Source of the DNA: Deltaproteobacteria bacterium
Lineage (GTDB): Bacteria > Myxococcota_A > Polyangia > HGW-17
Direction of reading: 5' to 3'
Assembly: GCA_016937155.1 (NCBI GenBank)
Contig: JAFGWM010000025.1
Coordinates: 1 to 64,000, forward strand
DNA length: 64,000 nucleotides
A program made the translations under genes and the position numbers. Below, piece after piece: positions 9,954 through 20,170 of the stretch. The notes under the pieces were generated by a model. That model was not told where the DNA came from. It did no database searches and worked only from the letters and a program-made list of their open reading frames with translations. The number at the start of each line of letters is the position of its first letter. The first letter of the stretch is position 1.

Positions 9954-10976
9954 ATGTCAAACATAACCAGAATTTTTATGATTCATGACAAACTTTCAAG
10001 AAGATCTCATTTCAATGCTCAGGAAATTGCTGATATTCTTGAAGTATCAAAATCCACAATCTACAGAGATATTGATTACATGAAGGATCATTTGAAAGCT
10101 CCAGTTGTGTTTGACCGTGAAAAGGGAACATACACGTATGATTCCGGAACCGATTTTCAACTTCCCGCCATGTGGTTCAACTCTCAGGAAATACATACCC
10201 TGTTGGCTATTAATTCTCTTCTGAAAAGTCTGGACAGTGATCATTCCAGATACATTTTTGAGGATTTGACCCATCATGTTTCCACCCTTCTATACAATAC
10301 CGGATATGATGCCCAGTTTATTATCAATCACATCTCAATAAAACCATTTGAAGCTCGGCCGGCACCTCCCAGAATTTTTGCAAAAATTGTGGATTCAATG
10401 CTGAATAAAAAAACTCTGGAGATGACTTATAAAAGCAGAACTACACTGAAACTCAGTGAAAGGACAATTGAACCTCAAAAAGCAGTGCATTACAGAAATA
10501 CCTGGTATCTGGTTGCACACTGCCGGAGCACAACAGCCCTAAGAACCTTTTCTTTGGACAGAATAGTGGAACTGACGAAAACCTCAGAACCCTACGAAAT
10601 GTATCCTACTGAAAAAATTGATGAATACATTGATAATGGTTTTGGGATTTTCATAGGAAAACAGCATAACAGCGCAACCTTAATGTTCACTCCTCAGGCT
10701 GCTTTGTGGGTCAAGGATGAAAAATGGCACCCTGATCAGGAGGGAGAATTAAACCCTGATGGCAGCTACACATTAAAACTCCCGTATAGTGACCCTACTG
10801 AACTTGTTATGGAAATAATGCGTCATGGGCCCCATGTTGAAGTCATCGAACCGCCTGAATTGAGAAAAAGCGTTGCCACAAGGGTTTACAATACACAAAA
10901 ACTTTACAGGGAATTCAGGAAAAAACGGTACAACCGGAATGGTGGACGATATAACGAAAACATCAACCACAGATAG
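9954..10976 (+). CDS. HTH-WYL domain transcriptional regulator
   Basis: The protein is 340 residues from the ATG at 9954, which has AGGGAGA 5 bases upstream. An earlier in-frame TTG at 9915 sits inside the terminator hairpin and is rejected. The N-terminus is a DeoR/HTH_11-type winged helix (AQEIADILEVSKSTIYRDI). The middle is a WYL domain (HYRNTWYLVAHC, then RTFSLDRI), followed by the C-terminal WYL extension (DPTELVMEIMRHGPHVEVI). WYL domains sense ligands, often nucleic acids or nucleotides, and control transcription. No obvious target lies adjacent, since it is flanked by a terminator and a convergent gene. Confidence 0.88.
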   Translation: MSNITRIFMIHDKLSRRSHFNAQEIADILEVSKSTIYRDIDYMKDHLKAPVVFDREKGTYTYDSGTDFQLPAMWFNSQEIHTLLAINSLLKSLDSDHSRYIFEDLTHHVSTLLYNTGYDAQFIINHISIKPFEARPAPPRIFAKIVDSMLNKKTLEMTYKSRTTLKLSERTIEPQKAVHYRNTWYLVAHCRSTTALRTFSLDRIVELTKTSEPYEMYPTEKIDEYIDNGFGIFIGKQHNSATLMFTPQAALWVKDEKWHPDQEGELNPDGSYTLKLPYSDPTELVMEIMRHGPHVEVIEPPELRKSVATRVYNTQKLYREFRKKRYNRNGGRYNENINHR

Positions 10977-10988
10977 TCTGACCTGTAT

Positions 10989-11423
10989 TTATAAAAGGTT
11001 ATTTTTTAATGGGGAATAATAAAGAAGGCTGAGTACTGCAAAACCCCAAAGCATATAGAAATCAATGATATTTCCGCCAAGAAAAAGACTTACCATCCCA
11101 TAAATTCCACTGGAACTGGCTATAGCCCACGTAATTATTTCTCTACTTTGAATAGTTGAGTTTTTTTCATGTTCATCACTTTCAGAATCAGAAAGATTCT
11201 CTATTTTGGGATTGAAAATATATTTTCTCAGGAAATGTACAACAAGCATTTCCAGCAAAGCTACCGTAAAAAACAGATAAATAATAAGTCTGTTATCAGA
11301 CTTAATCTGTGATGCAACTTTTGAGTGTAATCCCAACCATGGAAACATTCCAATCAGTAGTGTCTGAAGCAGAAAAACACTATAAAATATTTTAAGCATA
11401 GATTTTTGTTTGTTGATAGTCAT
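10989..11423 (-). CDS. Small integral membrane protein of unknown function
   Basis: A 144-residue protein starting MTINKQKSMLKIF. Four hydrophobic segments are visible, around residues 10-30, 45-65, 95-115 and 118-135, with a charged Ser/Asp/Glu loop in the middle. The start at 11423 overlaps the stop of the upstream NlpC/P60 gene as ATGA, which implies translational coupling. The family is not recognised. Position at the end of the RND operon suggests cell-envelope work, but no function can be assigned. Confidence 0.65.
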   Translation of the reverse strand: MTINKQKSMLKIFYSVFLLQTLLIGMFPWLGLHSKVASQIKSDNRLIIYLFFTVALLEMLVVHFLRKYIFNPKIENLSDSESDEHEKNSTIQSREIITWAIASSSGIYGMVSLFLGGNIIDFYMLWGFAVLSLLYYSPLKNNLL

Positions 11424-12301
11424 CTGTTCAAACCCTTCTGTAAAATTTCCGGATGCCATCTTCTTATTTCAAATTTCTTTCCTGGAGGGTATGCCGATAA
11501 ATTAAAATTATCAATTCCTTTTCTATACTTCATTATTTCTCCAAGACGCCTTCTAAAAGATGAGATAACAACCTTGCCTGTATATTTTTTCAACTCATAG
11601 TTTAAACTCTCAATTACATTATTCACATCAAGCACAATAACAACATGACCAGGCCATAATATCAAATCAAGTGGTTTGACGATTTGGGAAATCTGCTCCA
11701 CTGATTTTCCCTCAATCTGAATGTTTTTTCCAAACTTCATCAATTTTGATGTATTTCTTGGTGTAAAACCATTGGTCGCCTCAAAAAGCAGTCCACTGCA
11801 GTCAAGACCTGTAAATGTCCATATCCAGTTTCCGGGAGAATTTTTAACTTCAGGGTAGAAAAAACTGATGTCCCTTATCCCCTTGCGCACATTACAACCC
11901 CAACAATATCTCGAGCCGGCACTGAGCTTCAAATTTTCTATGATCCTTTTTAGAGATGGAGGCTTTACAGATTTTTTTTCACTCCGCAGTGAAAGTTTTA
12001 CAACCCTTGAATCTATATAACATTTTTTACAGGGATAAACTTTACCCGTAACCTGATAAAGCCATATTCCACCTTGTCTGATTACTCTCTTTACATTCAG
12101 CAGATCACCTTTCACGGCGATATATTCAGTCCATGGAAAAGTTCTATCTCTATGTATGGCAGACTTTTTTCCGATGAGATCAACAGCCCATGGAACAGAA
12201 AAAACAGGGAAATCCATTACCACCTCCACTTGAGGTTTAATACTTTCCACATAAAACAGCGGGGCAATTTTCAGAGAAATCAGCAGGGCAAAAACTATCA
12301 T
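11420..12301 (-). CDS. NlpC/P60-type cell-wall hydrolase with N-terminal SH3-like region
   Basis: The 293-residue protein starts with a hydrophobic export signal (IVFALLISLKIAPLF). A region of about residues 30-120 looks like bacterial SH3-type wall binding. The NlpC/P60 papain-like domain shows catalytic GLDCSGLL (Cys168), the following PRNTSKL segment and PGHVVIVLD with His219. A CxxC-containing insert (SRYCWGCN) lies before the active site. The expected activity is cleavage of peptidoglycan stem peptides in the periplasm. It follows the TolC-like gene on the same strand and overlaps the next gene. I see no strong ribosome-binding site. Confidence 0.82.
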   Translation of the reverse strand: MIVFALLISLKIAPLFYVESIKPQVEVVMDFPVFSVPWAVDLIGKKSAIHRDRTFPWTEYIAVKGDLLNVKRVIRQGGIWLYQVTGKVYPCKKCYIDSRVVKLSLRSEKKSVKPPSLKRIIENLKLSAGSRYCWGCNVRKGIRDISFFYPEVKNSPGNWIWTFTGLDCSGLLFEATNGFTPRNTSKLMKFGKNIQIEGKSVEQISQIVKPLDLILWPGHVVIVLDVNNVIESLNYELKKYTGKVVISSFRRRLGEIMKYRKGIDNFNLSAYPPGKKFEIRRWHPEILQKGLNR

Positions 12302-12355
12302 TTGATAAGTTGATACATTAAAAATGCAATCAGGAAAATGAATTTTAATTAATAA

Positions 12356-13843
12356 TCATCGATTTTCCGATATATTTTTTATTCCATATTTGGGGAGAAT
12401 TTCACCGCTCAGAGCCATAATCTGCTGCATTGCCACATTCTGATCATGTCTGGCACGTTCCAGCGACAGTTTTGCTACATCAAGTTCAGTCATACGTAGT
12501 AAAATACTATGGTTTGTACTTTTTCCGCTCTTAAAAAGAAGTATTTCATTTTCAAGATGAATGGCTGCGGCTTTAACAGCCAGTTCAGCTGCCAGAATCA
12601 TTTTTCCTGCACTCTTATAGTCAGTTTCAGACAAAACTGCACTCATAGCCAACTGATTTTCAACCTTATCCTTTTTTATTTTGATTAATTCTGAAGATGC
12701 CCGCACTCTATCAACGTTTCCTTTGGCACTACGTCTTTCAAACACACCGGAAACACTGATACCGGCGCCTACCATATAACCATTGAATTTATAAAGATTT
12801 TTAACAGTATCCACAAATCTTTCACTTTCAATGGAGGGTCCAGCTGTAATATTAAAATCAACTCTGGGAAGAAGAGAATTTCTAGCCACTTTCATGTCCA
12901 GGTTGTTATTTTCAAGCTGTTTTTTTAGTACAAGAAGACCTTTACTGCGTTTAATACTTTTTTTAACCAGATTTGATACATTTACTTCAAGAGCAAATAC
13001 AGAGACAGGTTTATAGGGTTTGAATCCTCCAGCTATTTTCACTCCCATGAGATCCGCCAATTTCAATGAGGCTTTTACTATTACATTTTCCGCCATTGTA
13101 TAATCCAGCTTTTTCTGTGCGAGGGCGCTTTGCACTGCTAAAAGATCACTTTTCTTTCCCATTCCCGCTTCAATCAGAATTTTTGTATTTTCCAGTTGTA
13201 CTTTCATGGATTTCAGAGATGACTGATGCACCCTTAACTGCTTCCAGGCCAGATCCAGATCCATCCACGCCACAGCAACATCCCTTACGAGATTTTCAGC
13301 TGCAATCTGAAAATTCAGTTCTTCTATCTCAACATTTTTTTCAACTTTTTTAATCTGAGCCTGATTGATTTCTGTCCCCATACCTGCAAGCAGTGGATGA
13401 GAAATTGAGAAAAGAAGACTGCCCTTTTTAGTTGTTGTATCTATTTCCGATAAGGCAGTATTTCCCGTCATAGATGACATATCGATAATCTGCTCAGTGG
13501 AATTCCATGAATTTGATGATTTTAAACTGATAACACCCCCACTTGAAAGTCTTTTGGATATCCCAAAATCGAGACTGATGCTTTTCTGGCCGGTAACGGA
13601 CATAAAACTGCCACCAACAGGCTCTGAATTCATATAACTGGTGTTTAAGGTTGCCTGATACATCACATCAAACTGGCCTTTTTCAACTTTCTTTAATCCC
13701 TTCTGAATTTCGATCATGTGATATTTTTCCCTCAATGTGGAACTGTTACTGATTGCTTTTCCCAGAGCACTTTTCAGTGTAAGGTTTTCATGAGAAGGAG
13801 TTGCTATAGTAAGTGTACTCAGTATTATAATCAGGATATTCAT
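12356..13843 (-). CDS. TolC-family outer-membrane efflux protein
   Basis: The 495-residue protein has a signal peptide at its start and the two long alpha-helical repeats typical of OEP/TolC proteins: LTLKSALGKAISNSSTLREKY at the beginning of the first and LKKSI-type helices in the second. The outer-membrane trimeric channel would dock onto the RND pump coded just upstream (36-base gap). GAAGGGA precedes the ATG at 8 bases. No periplasmic adaptor gene lies in this operon, so one must come from elsewhere if the pump is tripartite. Confidence 0.85.
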   Translation of the reverse strand: MNILIIILSTLTIATPSHENLTLKSALGKAISNSSTLREKYHMIEIQKGLKKVEKGQFDVMYQATLNTSYMNSEPVGGSFMSVTGQKSISLDFGISKRLSSGGVISLKSSNSWNSTEQIIDMSSMTGNTALSEIDTTTKKGSLLFSISHPLLAGMGTEINQAQIKKVEKNVEIEELNFQIAAENLVRDVAVAWMDLDLAWKQLRVHQSSLKSMKVQLENTKILIEAGMGKKSDLLAVQSALAQKKLDYTMAENVIVKASLKLADLMGVKIAGGFKPYKPVSVFALEVNVSNLVKKSIKRSKGLLVLKKQLENNNLDMKVARNSLLPRVDFNITAGPSIESERFVDTVKNLYKFNGYMVGAGISVSGVFERRSAKGNVDRVRASSELIKIKKDKVENQLAMSAVLSETDYKSAGKMILAAELAVKAAAIHLENEILLFKSGKSTNHSILLRMTELDVAKLSLERARHDQNVAMQQIMALSGEILPKYGIKNISENR

Positions 13844-13879
13844 TGCTGCTGTCCCTTCACTAAACTGGTTATTAAATTA

Positions 13880-16800
13880 TTATTTTCCTGCCCGATTTTT
13901 CCTGAATCCCGATTTCACTGCATGAATCAGCAGATAAATACATGGAACAAGAAGCAGGGTGAATATTGTTGAGAAGCTCAAACCCCAGACCATAACAACA
14001 GCCATAGGCTCAAGCCATTCCTCACTTCCGAAAAGACCTGTTGCCATTGGAAGAAGTCCAAACACTGTGGTGAGAGTGGTAAGAAGCACAGGTCGAAGCC
14101 TCAATTTTCCACCTTCCACCACTGCTTTTTTTACATTCATCCCTTCCTTTAGTTTATTATTGATGAATTCAACCATAACCAGAGAGTCATTTACAACCAC
14201 TCCTAGAAGTGAAACCATCCCCAGGAGACTTATCATTGAAATTGGAAGCCCATGGAAAAACAGACCTGCTATTACGCCCACAATACCGAATGGGACTGCC
14301 ATCAGTACTATAAATGGCTGCAAAAAACTTCTGAAAACTGTTGCCAGAATAATATAGATACCCATCAGAGCAAATATCAGTGACATCACTATACTACCCA
14401 TCAGTTCGTCAGAAGTTTCAGTTTCCCCCTTGAATACAATTTCAACACCAGGATATTTTTTACTGATTTCTCCGGAAATTTTCTTCAGTTTACTGTTTAC
14501 CTTATTTACTGTGGTAATTTCGTTGTCTATTTCACCGGATACAGTGATGGTTCTCATCTGATTTACTCTGGTAAGTGTCGATGGACTGTTTGTATATTCC
14601 AGTGTTGATACGGCTCTTAGGGGAATATACTTTCCTGTCAGTGGACTTAGAACTTCGTAATCTCTTAATTCAGATAGAGTTTTGCGTCTGGAATCAGGAT
14701 ATTTAACCACAACTTTAATATTATCATTTCCCCTCTGTATGCGGCCTGCAGTTCCCCCGGCAAATGCCCGTCTTATTGAAATACCGGTGGTCTGAGCATC
14801 AAGACCGTAAAAGGCCGCAGTTTTCATATCAACTTTAATCGAAACTTCTCTTTTACCTGATGAAGAGTCATCATCAATATCAATAACGCCACGAATTGAT
14901 TCAGTTTTATTTCTCAACATCAGTGCTGCTTTTTCAATTTTAGTTGAGTCCTTTCCCCTTAACTGTATTTCAATGGCTTTTCCTGATGGAGGACCGTTTT
15001 TTGTAATAACAAAACTGACTTTCTCCAGCCCACCAATACCACTGAGCATTTCTCTCCATTCGGAAATAAGCTGACGTGGACTCTTGGGCCTGGAATGTCC
15101 ATCATTTGCAAACCGCACCTGACACTGTATCAGATATTTTCCAGTTAATAATTTCGTTCCAACAGTAGCACTTCCTATACTACAGAAGCTTGCATCTATT
15201 TCTTTGGTGGTTGTACCGGAAAGTATTTTTTCTATTTCCAGAGCAGTTTTCTCTGATGATTCCAGTGATGAACCACGTGATGTTTCTACATTTATTGTTA
15301 CCGCCTGTATTGTTTTTGAAGGGAAAGCCTCAAAATCCAGATGATTTATAGCAAACCAGCCTGAAAAAATAAAAAGACCAATAAAAAAGGCAATTGATAC
15401 CGGCCAGAAACGGGTAATACCTTTTAACAGACGGCCGAAATACATCTGTAATGACTGAAACCATTTAGATTCATGATTAACTTTTCCTTCCATAACCGGA
15501 GTTTTAGCCTTACCGAATTCTGCCATGTGTGAAGGAAGCACAAAAAGAGCCTCCAAAAGAGATATGGAAAGAGCAATGGCAACAACCATCGGAATAACCG
15601 CCAGTACTTTTCCCATAACACCAGGCATTATAATAAGTGTGGAAAATGCCACCACAGTAGTTGAAACACTGGCAATAACAGGCCATAAAACCTCCCCTGA
15701 GCCCGTTATTGCAGCCTTGAGGGGACTAACACCCTTCATCATATATCTGTAAATATTCTCAACCACCACAATGGCATCATCCACAATCATTCCCAGTGCC
15801 ACGATGAGGCCGAACATAGCCATCATATTGAATGATATACCCAGAAAATACATCACCAGAAATGTTCCGAAAAACGCCACCGGAATACCAATTGCAGTCA
15901 TCAGAGCTGAACGGAAATCAAGAAAAATAAAAAGCAGTACTCCAACCAGAATAAGTCCGGAGATTCCATTTGAATAAAGAGTATTCTGCCTTTTAACTAT
16001 ATACTTTGAACTATCCCAGAGAATTTCAAGACTCAGATCTGAATCCCCTCTGGAGTTAAACTTTTTAATAAATTTTTTTACTGCAGTTGAAACATTTATT
16101 GCATCTGCCTTCTGTTCCTTGCTGACAATGAGATATACCCCCCTTTTACCATCAAGATGAGTAAGTGCTTCAGGTTCTTCAAGTGAAAATTTTACTAAAG
16201 CAATATCCCCAAGTTTCACTGTGCCACTGGCAGATGTTTTCATTATTATGTTTTTAAAATCCTCAATTTTTCTCGCTGGTGATGGTATTCTTATCAGATA
16301 CTCGCTGCTGCCGGCTTTGACGCTGCCACCCGGAATGTCTCTGGTATACCCTCCAACTCGATTCATAACTCCTGTAATATCAAGGTTAGTACTTTTCATT
16401 TTTTCAGGGTCAACTGTAATAATCAACTGTGGTTCTCTCAAACCAATGGTTTTTACTGAAGAAACTCCTGAAATTCTTTCTATATCAGACTGGATATCTA
16501 CTACTGTATCTCTTGTCTTCAGTTCATTCATGCCGGAGGTTATTCCGATGTATACAACAGGAACTTCCATCTTCTGAATTCTGGTAACCGGTTTTTCCAT
16601 GTCTGAAGGAAAATCATCGATCCTTCCAACAGCACTCTGGATATCCATTGAAATCTGTGAATGTTCATTTTCTGAAAGCCCCTCCACAGTTTCCACATTT
16701 ATTCTGCAGATACCTTCACCTGAAGTAATGTGGATATTCTTTATTCCACTGATTCCCTTGATTTCCCTTTCGATTTTTATTCCCACAAGGTTCTCCATTT

Positions 16801-16972
16801 CCAGCGGACTGGCACCCGGGTAACTTGCTGTCACTGTAATATTACCCACCGGTATAACCGGAAATGTTTCACGGGGAAGTCTGGTCAGTGCCAGTAAACC
16901 GGCGACAATTAAAAATATTGTTAGAAGATTTACCAGAACCGGCTGCTTAACTGAAAATTTGGAAATGTTCAT
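13880..16972 (-). CDS. RND-family efflux permease (AcrB/CzcA-like)
   Basis: The 1030 residues match the standard RND length, with the two-fold repeat of 12 membrane helices. The proton-relay pair is intact in GMIVDDAIVVVENI (TM4). The second half has the matching SLLGVVVNDSLVMVEFI. The starting MNISKFSVKQPVLVNLL is typical of permeases that lack the usual amphipathic start of AcrB. Proton-driven export of drugs, metals or lipophilic compounds across the inner membrane is expected; the substrate cannot be told. GAGGTGA precedes the ATG. It is the first gene of the RND-TolC-NlpC/P60-membrane protein run, divergent from the next gene. Confidence 0.92.
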   Translation of the reverse strand: MNISKFSVKQPVLVNLLTIFLIVAGLLALTRLPRETFPVIPVGNITVTASYPGASPLEMENLVGIKIEREIKGISGIKNIHITSGEGICRINVETVEGLSENEHSQISMDIQSAVGRIDDFPSDMEKPVTRIQKMEVPVVYIGITSGMNELKTRDTVVDIQSDIERISGVSSVKTIGLREPQLIITVDPEKMKSTNLDITGVMNRVGGYTRDIPGGSVKAGSSEYLIRIPSPARKIEDFKNIIMKTSASGTVKLGDIALVKFSLEEPEALTHLDGKRGVYLIVSKEQKADAINVSTAVKKFIKKFNSRGDSDLSLEILWDSSKYIVKRQNTLYSNGISGLILVGVLLFIFLDFRSALMTAIGIPVAFFGTFLVMYFLGISFNMMAMFGLIVALGMIVDDAIVVVENIYRYMMKGVSPLKAAITGSGEVLWPVIASVSTTVVAFSTLIIMPGVMGKVLAVIPMVVAIALSISLLEALFVLPSHMAEFGKAKTPVMEGKVNHESKWFQSLQMYFGRLLKGITRFWPVSIAFFIGLFIFSGWFAINHLDFEAFPSKTIQAVTINVETSRGSSLESSEKTALEIEKILSGTTTKEIDASFCSIGSATVGTKLLTGKYLIQCQVRFANDGHSRPKSPRQLISEWREMLSGIGGLEKVSFVITKNGPPSGKAIEIQLRGKDSTKIEKAALMLRNKTESIRGVIDIDDDSSSGKREVSIKVDMKTAAFYGLDAQTTGISIRRAFAGGTAGRIQRGNDNIKVVVKYPDSRRKTLSELRDYEVLSPLTGKYIPLRAVSTLEYTNSPSTLTRVNQMRTITVSGEIDNEITTVNKVNSKLKKISGEISKKYPGVEIVFKGETETSDELMGSIVMSLIFALMGIYIILATVFRSFLQPFIVLMAVPFGIVGVIAGLFFHGLPISMISLLGMVSLLGVVVNDSLVMVEFINNKLKEGMNVKKAVVEGGKLRLRPVLLTTLTTVFGLLPMATGLFGSEEWLEPMAVVMVWGLSFSTIFTLLLVPCIYLLIHAVKSGFRKNRAGK

Positions 16973-17177
16973 AAATCACCTCGAAATCTTATCTCTGAAA
17001 GTATTATTAATCGTGATTGAGGGTGATTTGCATTTCACATAGGCAATCAGTTCATTTATTTCCGTGAAAATTCATAAAATCCGGTGAATGGCAGCATTTT
17101 AGCGGTGAACACCAGCTGATAAATTTATTTTTATTGGATGAATAATCGGATATAATACAGCTCTACGGGAGAAAAAT

Positions 17178-17741
17178 ATGACTGAAAAGATATTATACAG
17201 CGAGACACAGCAGGTGAGTTCATTCTGGAAATATTTCACATGCCTTCTCATCAGTATTCCAGTTATTGTCTTTACCTATATAGTACTTAACAGATACGAC
17301 GGCAACTTCATTACCGGTTGGAAAACCACTGATATCATACTCTGGCTGGTAACAGTATTTTTTGCCTCCGGAATAGTATTTCTTGTTTTTATCACAAAAC
17401 TCCAGATTGAATTAACCTCAAGTGTGCTGTCATTTAAATACGTTCCACTGATGCTTAAATGGAAATATCGTGAGGTTGAAAACATACATAAATGGGAAAT
17501 AATAAAATTCCGGCCTGTAGTTCAGTACGGTGGCTGGGGAATGCGACTGGGTAGAGACCACATTGCATACATAATGCGCGGAAACGCTGGCATTTTCTTC
17601 ATTTTTAAAAATAAGGAAAAACTTATGATTGGAACGAAAAACCCTGAATTATTCAGTTCAAAACTCAGGGAAATAACCAAAGAAGGTTCAGAACTGCTCA
17701 GTCACAAGGATGATGAAAAACACTTTAGACCACTTCCTTGA
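17178..17741 (+). CDS. Two-TM membrane protein with PH-like C-terminal domain
   Basis: The 187-residue protein has two membrane helices (about residues 18-38 and 50-70) followed by a soluble domain. The pattern YGGWGMR, then a Gly-rich turn and KNKEKLMIGTKNPELFSSKL, is typical of bacterial PH-like membrane proteins of unknown role (DUF6141-like). GGGAGA precedes the ATG, and a TATAAT at 17151-17156 is a candidate -10 box. Its end overlaps the convergent gene by 17 bases. No functional assignment is possible. Confidence 0.65.
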   Translation: MTEKILYSETQQVSSFWKYFTCLLISIPVIVFTYIVLNRYDGNFITGWKTTDIILWLVTVFFASGIVFLVFITKLQIELTSSVLSFKYVPLMLKWKYREVENIHKWEIIKFRPVVQYGGWGMRLGRDHIAYIMRGNAGIFFIFKNKEKLMIGTKNPELFSSKLREITKEGSELLSHKDDEKHFRPLP

Positions 17742-18537
17742 AATAATGGAAGCTTCTTATTCCCATTGATTCTGTAAACTCATATCCATCCACAAGATTA
17801 CCGGACACACTGCGGTTCATTTCAGGATAAAATGCCATAAACAGCATTCTGAATTCTTCTTCTGACATGGAATTTTTTATAAACTCTGGAATATCCTCAT
17901 CACTGTCAAAATTAAACAGGGTATAATGATGTTCCTGCTGCTCCTCATTTTCCACCAGAATATCCGCAATAAAATTTATAATGGAGTTTTTGTGAAAATT
18001 TTTCCAGAAACTGTCATTTTCATCTATACCGCTGATTTCTTCAAGTATGTCACTGACAACATCATCTGAATTTTCCAGTAACTCCTCTATTCTGTCATAA
18101 TCCCGTACGTCAATACCATCGTAGGTATAATCTATGATCAAATCCACAAATTCGTTTTTTTCTCCATCTATATCCCTGATTCTGTCTGTAACCTCTTCCC
18201 AGTATTCATACACGAAATGCGAGAAATCCTCCGAACCCAGACGCTGAAGCTGCCATTTCACAAAAGAGGATGTATCCACAGCAACTTTTTCCCCGTTATC
18301 CCTGAAGGTAACACTGAAACCGGATTTTGAATTCTCTTCCTCCGTAGTTTCAGGGACAATGATTCCATTACTTTCAATCATCTCAAGATAATCATCCACT
18401 CCCATATCCTCAAGAGGGGTGTCCTCACTGATTTCATACATCATGGGTGCAAAACACGGAAAATATCTCCAGGAATTCTGGAAACTGAATTCTCTACCTG
18501 AATATTTTTTTGAAAATTCATTAAAATCTATAAGCAT
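17725..18537 (-). CDS. Hypothetical acidic cytoplasmic protein
   Basis: A strongly acidic protein of 270 residues, rich in Asp/Glu, Phe and Tyr, with no signal peptide and no membrane segment. I do not recognise a family. The ATG at 18537 follows a possible TTG at 18540; a weak CAGGAAA lies 10 bases upstream of the ATG. It converges on and overlaps the PH-like membrane gene by 17 bases. Confidence 0.55.
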   Translation of the reverse strand: MLIDFNEFSKKYSGREFSFQNSWRYFPCFAPMMYEISEDTPLEDMGVDDYLEMIESNGIIVPETTEEENSKSGFSVTFRDNGEKVAVDTSSFVKWQLQRLGSEDFSHFVYEYWEEVTDRIRDIDGEKNEFVDLIIDYTYDGIDVRDYDRIEELLENSDDVVSDILEEISGIDENDSFWKNFHKNSIINFIADILVENEEQQEHHYTLFNFDSDEDIPEFIKNSMSEEEFRMLFMAFYPEMNRSVSGNLVDGYEFTESMGIRSFHYFKEVV

Positions 18538-18860
18538 CAATAAGTTTTCCTGTCTATAAAATGCTTTCCAAATTTAAAATAGGAATACTATTCAGAAAGC
18601 AACTATTAATTTTTTTAAATATAAATATCATGGAATGAAAAACCGGCACTCAACTCAGCACCAGGTTCAGCTTTTATACTTCTTCAGATATATTTTCAAA
18701 GAAAAAAAGTACAAACGGAATGGTCATTAGTACTTTTTTATATAAAACCTGTTTTCCCAAAATCTTACCTAGGCGGATTAAGATATACTGAGAAAGGGAA
18801 ATCAGGAATTTAATTGACCTGCAACCCTTAAAGTGAATACTCTCTACAATTGGAGGAACC
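18538..18860. other. AT-rich divergent intergenic region
   Basis: These 323 bases separate two divergent genes. Apart from the promoter candidate for the methyltransferase gene near the right end, I see no open frame, RNA gene or clear repeat. Confidence 0.6.
18814..18841 (+). promoter_or_regulatory. Candidate sigma70 promoter of the RlmL-like gene
   Basis: TTGACC (18814-18819, five of six matches to the -35 consensus) is followed after 16 bases by AATACT (18836-18841, four of six). It lies 20 bases before the ATG at 18861, so the leader would be short and contain the GGAGGAA ribosome-binding site. Confidence 0.45.
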
Positions 18861-20003
18861 ATGTCCAGAAATTTTCAGTATCAGAAAGACGGTCAGTATT
18901 TTGCACAGGTGTCCGGCGGTCTTGAAGAAGCTTCCGGGGATGAACTTAGAAAAGCTGGTTGTAAAATCATCAGTGATGAATTCAGGGGACTGATTTTTCA
19001 ATGCGATGTGGAAAAAGTTTTCCAACTGAACTACACCGCACGTACAATAAGCAGAATTCTTGCTCCCATTGCTTCGTTTCAGGTTAAAAATGCAGATGAT
19101 CTTTATAGAAAAGCTATAGAAATCCCATGGGAAGTTTTGATTTATTCGGGAAAAAATTTTGCATTATCAGTTCAGGGGAAAAGTGACGTTATTGATAACA
19201 GCCGATTTGCTCTTTACAGGGTAAAGGATGCAATCACTGATCGAAGTGTGAATACCGGTATGGATCGTCCGATGGTGGCCAGATCCAATCCTGATATACT
19301 AGTTAACATCTATCTTGAAAAAAGATCAGTTACACTGAGTATAGATACTTCAGGAGAAAGTCTTCACAAGAGAGGATATAAAAAAGCCACAGGAAGAGCA
19401 CCCCTAGCTGAAACTCTTGCCGCAGGAATTATTGATTATTCACAGTGGGATGGAGAAATGGATCTTCTTGATCCCATGTGCGGAACAGGGACACTGCTTA
19501 CAGAAGCACTGATGAAAGCTGCAAATGTACCTGCTGGATATTTCAGGAAATCCTGGGGTTTTTTCGGAATGCCTGAATTTCAAAGGGAAAAATTTGAAAA
19601 TTGGAAAACCGGCCTGAATAAAGGTATCAGAGAAGTATCCAGTGTAATTACAGGTAGTGATATAGATCCTGAAGCATTAAATGCAGCAAGAAAGAATACA
19701 GAACTAATACCTGGTGGTGAAGATTTAAGATTCAGACTGGTGGATTTCCGTAAAAGAAAACAGTTTACAGACGGTGTTTTAGTAACAAATCCCCCTTATG
19801 GGGAAAGAATTGAAGACAGTAATCTTGTGGAACTTTATAGAGATTTTGGTGATTTTCTCAAACACAACTGTGCTGCCAGTAATGCATATCTTTTTACCTG
19901 CAATCTGCCATTACTCAAAAAAGTAGGACTCAGGACATCCTTCAGAAAACCATTGTGGAACGGTCAACTTGAAGGCCGGTTATGCAGATACGAAATTTAT
20001 TAA
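18861..20003 (+). CDS. rlmL: THUMP-domain RNA methyltransferase, RlmL (m2G2445) type
   Basis: The 380 residues correspond to the N-terminal (RlmL) half of the enterobacterial RlmKL fusion. A THUMP-like RNA-binding region is followed by the SAM-binding motif LDPMCGTGTLLTEA (about residues 207-220) and motif IV TNPPYGERIED. The family methylates guanine N2 of 23S rRNA at the position equivalent to G2445. The RlmK half is absent, as in most non-gamma bacteria. GGAGGAACC precedes the ATG. Confidence 0.88.
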   Translation: MSRNFQYQKDGQYFAQVSGGLEEASGDELRKAGCKIISDEFRGLIFQCDVEKVFQLNYTARTISRILAPIASFQVKNADDLYRKAIEIPWEVLIYSGKNFALSVQGKSDVIDNSRFALYRVKDAITDRSVNTGMDRPMVARSNPDILVNIYLEKRSVTLSIDTSGESLHKRGYKKATGRAPLAETLAAGIIDYSQWDGEMDLLDPMCGTGTLLTEALMKAANVPAGYFRKSWGFFGMPEFQREKFENWKTGLNKGIREVSSVITGSDIDPEALNAARKNTELIPGGEDLRFRLVDFRKRKQFTDGVLVTNPPYGERIEDSNLVELYRDFGDFLKHNCAASNAYLFTCNLPLLKKVGLRTSFRKPLWNGQLEGRLCRYEIY

Positions 20004-20170
20004 AAAAACGAAAAAATTTTTTTGTTGCATTTTGGTTCATTTCAGCTAATTTTTTCCATATATGCTGCGAGGAGTAAAAAGCGTTTTATTTTATCATCCA
20101 TTAGTATAATTACTGCCCTGGCCCGCTTTACCATTACAAACGAGGCATTAGGAGATTTTAAGGAGACTAA

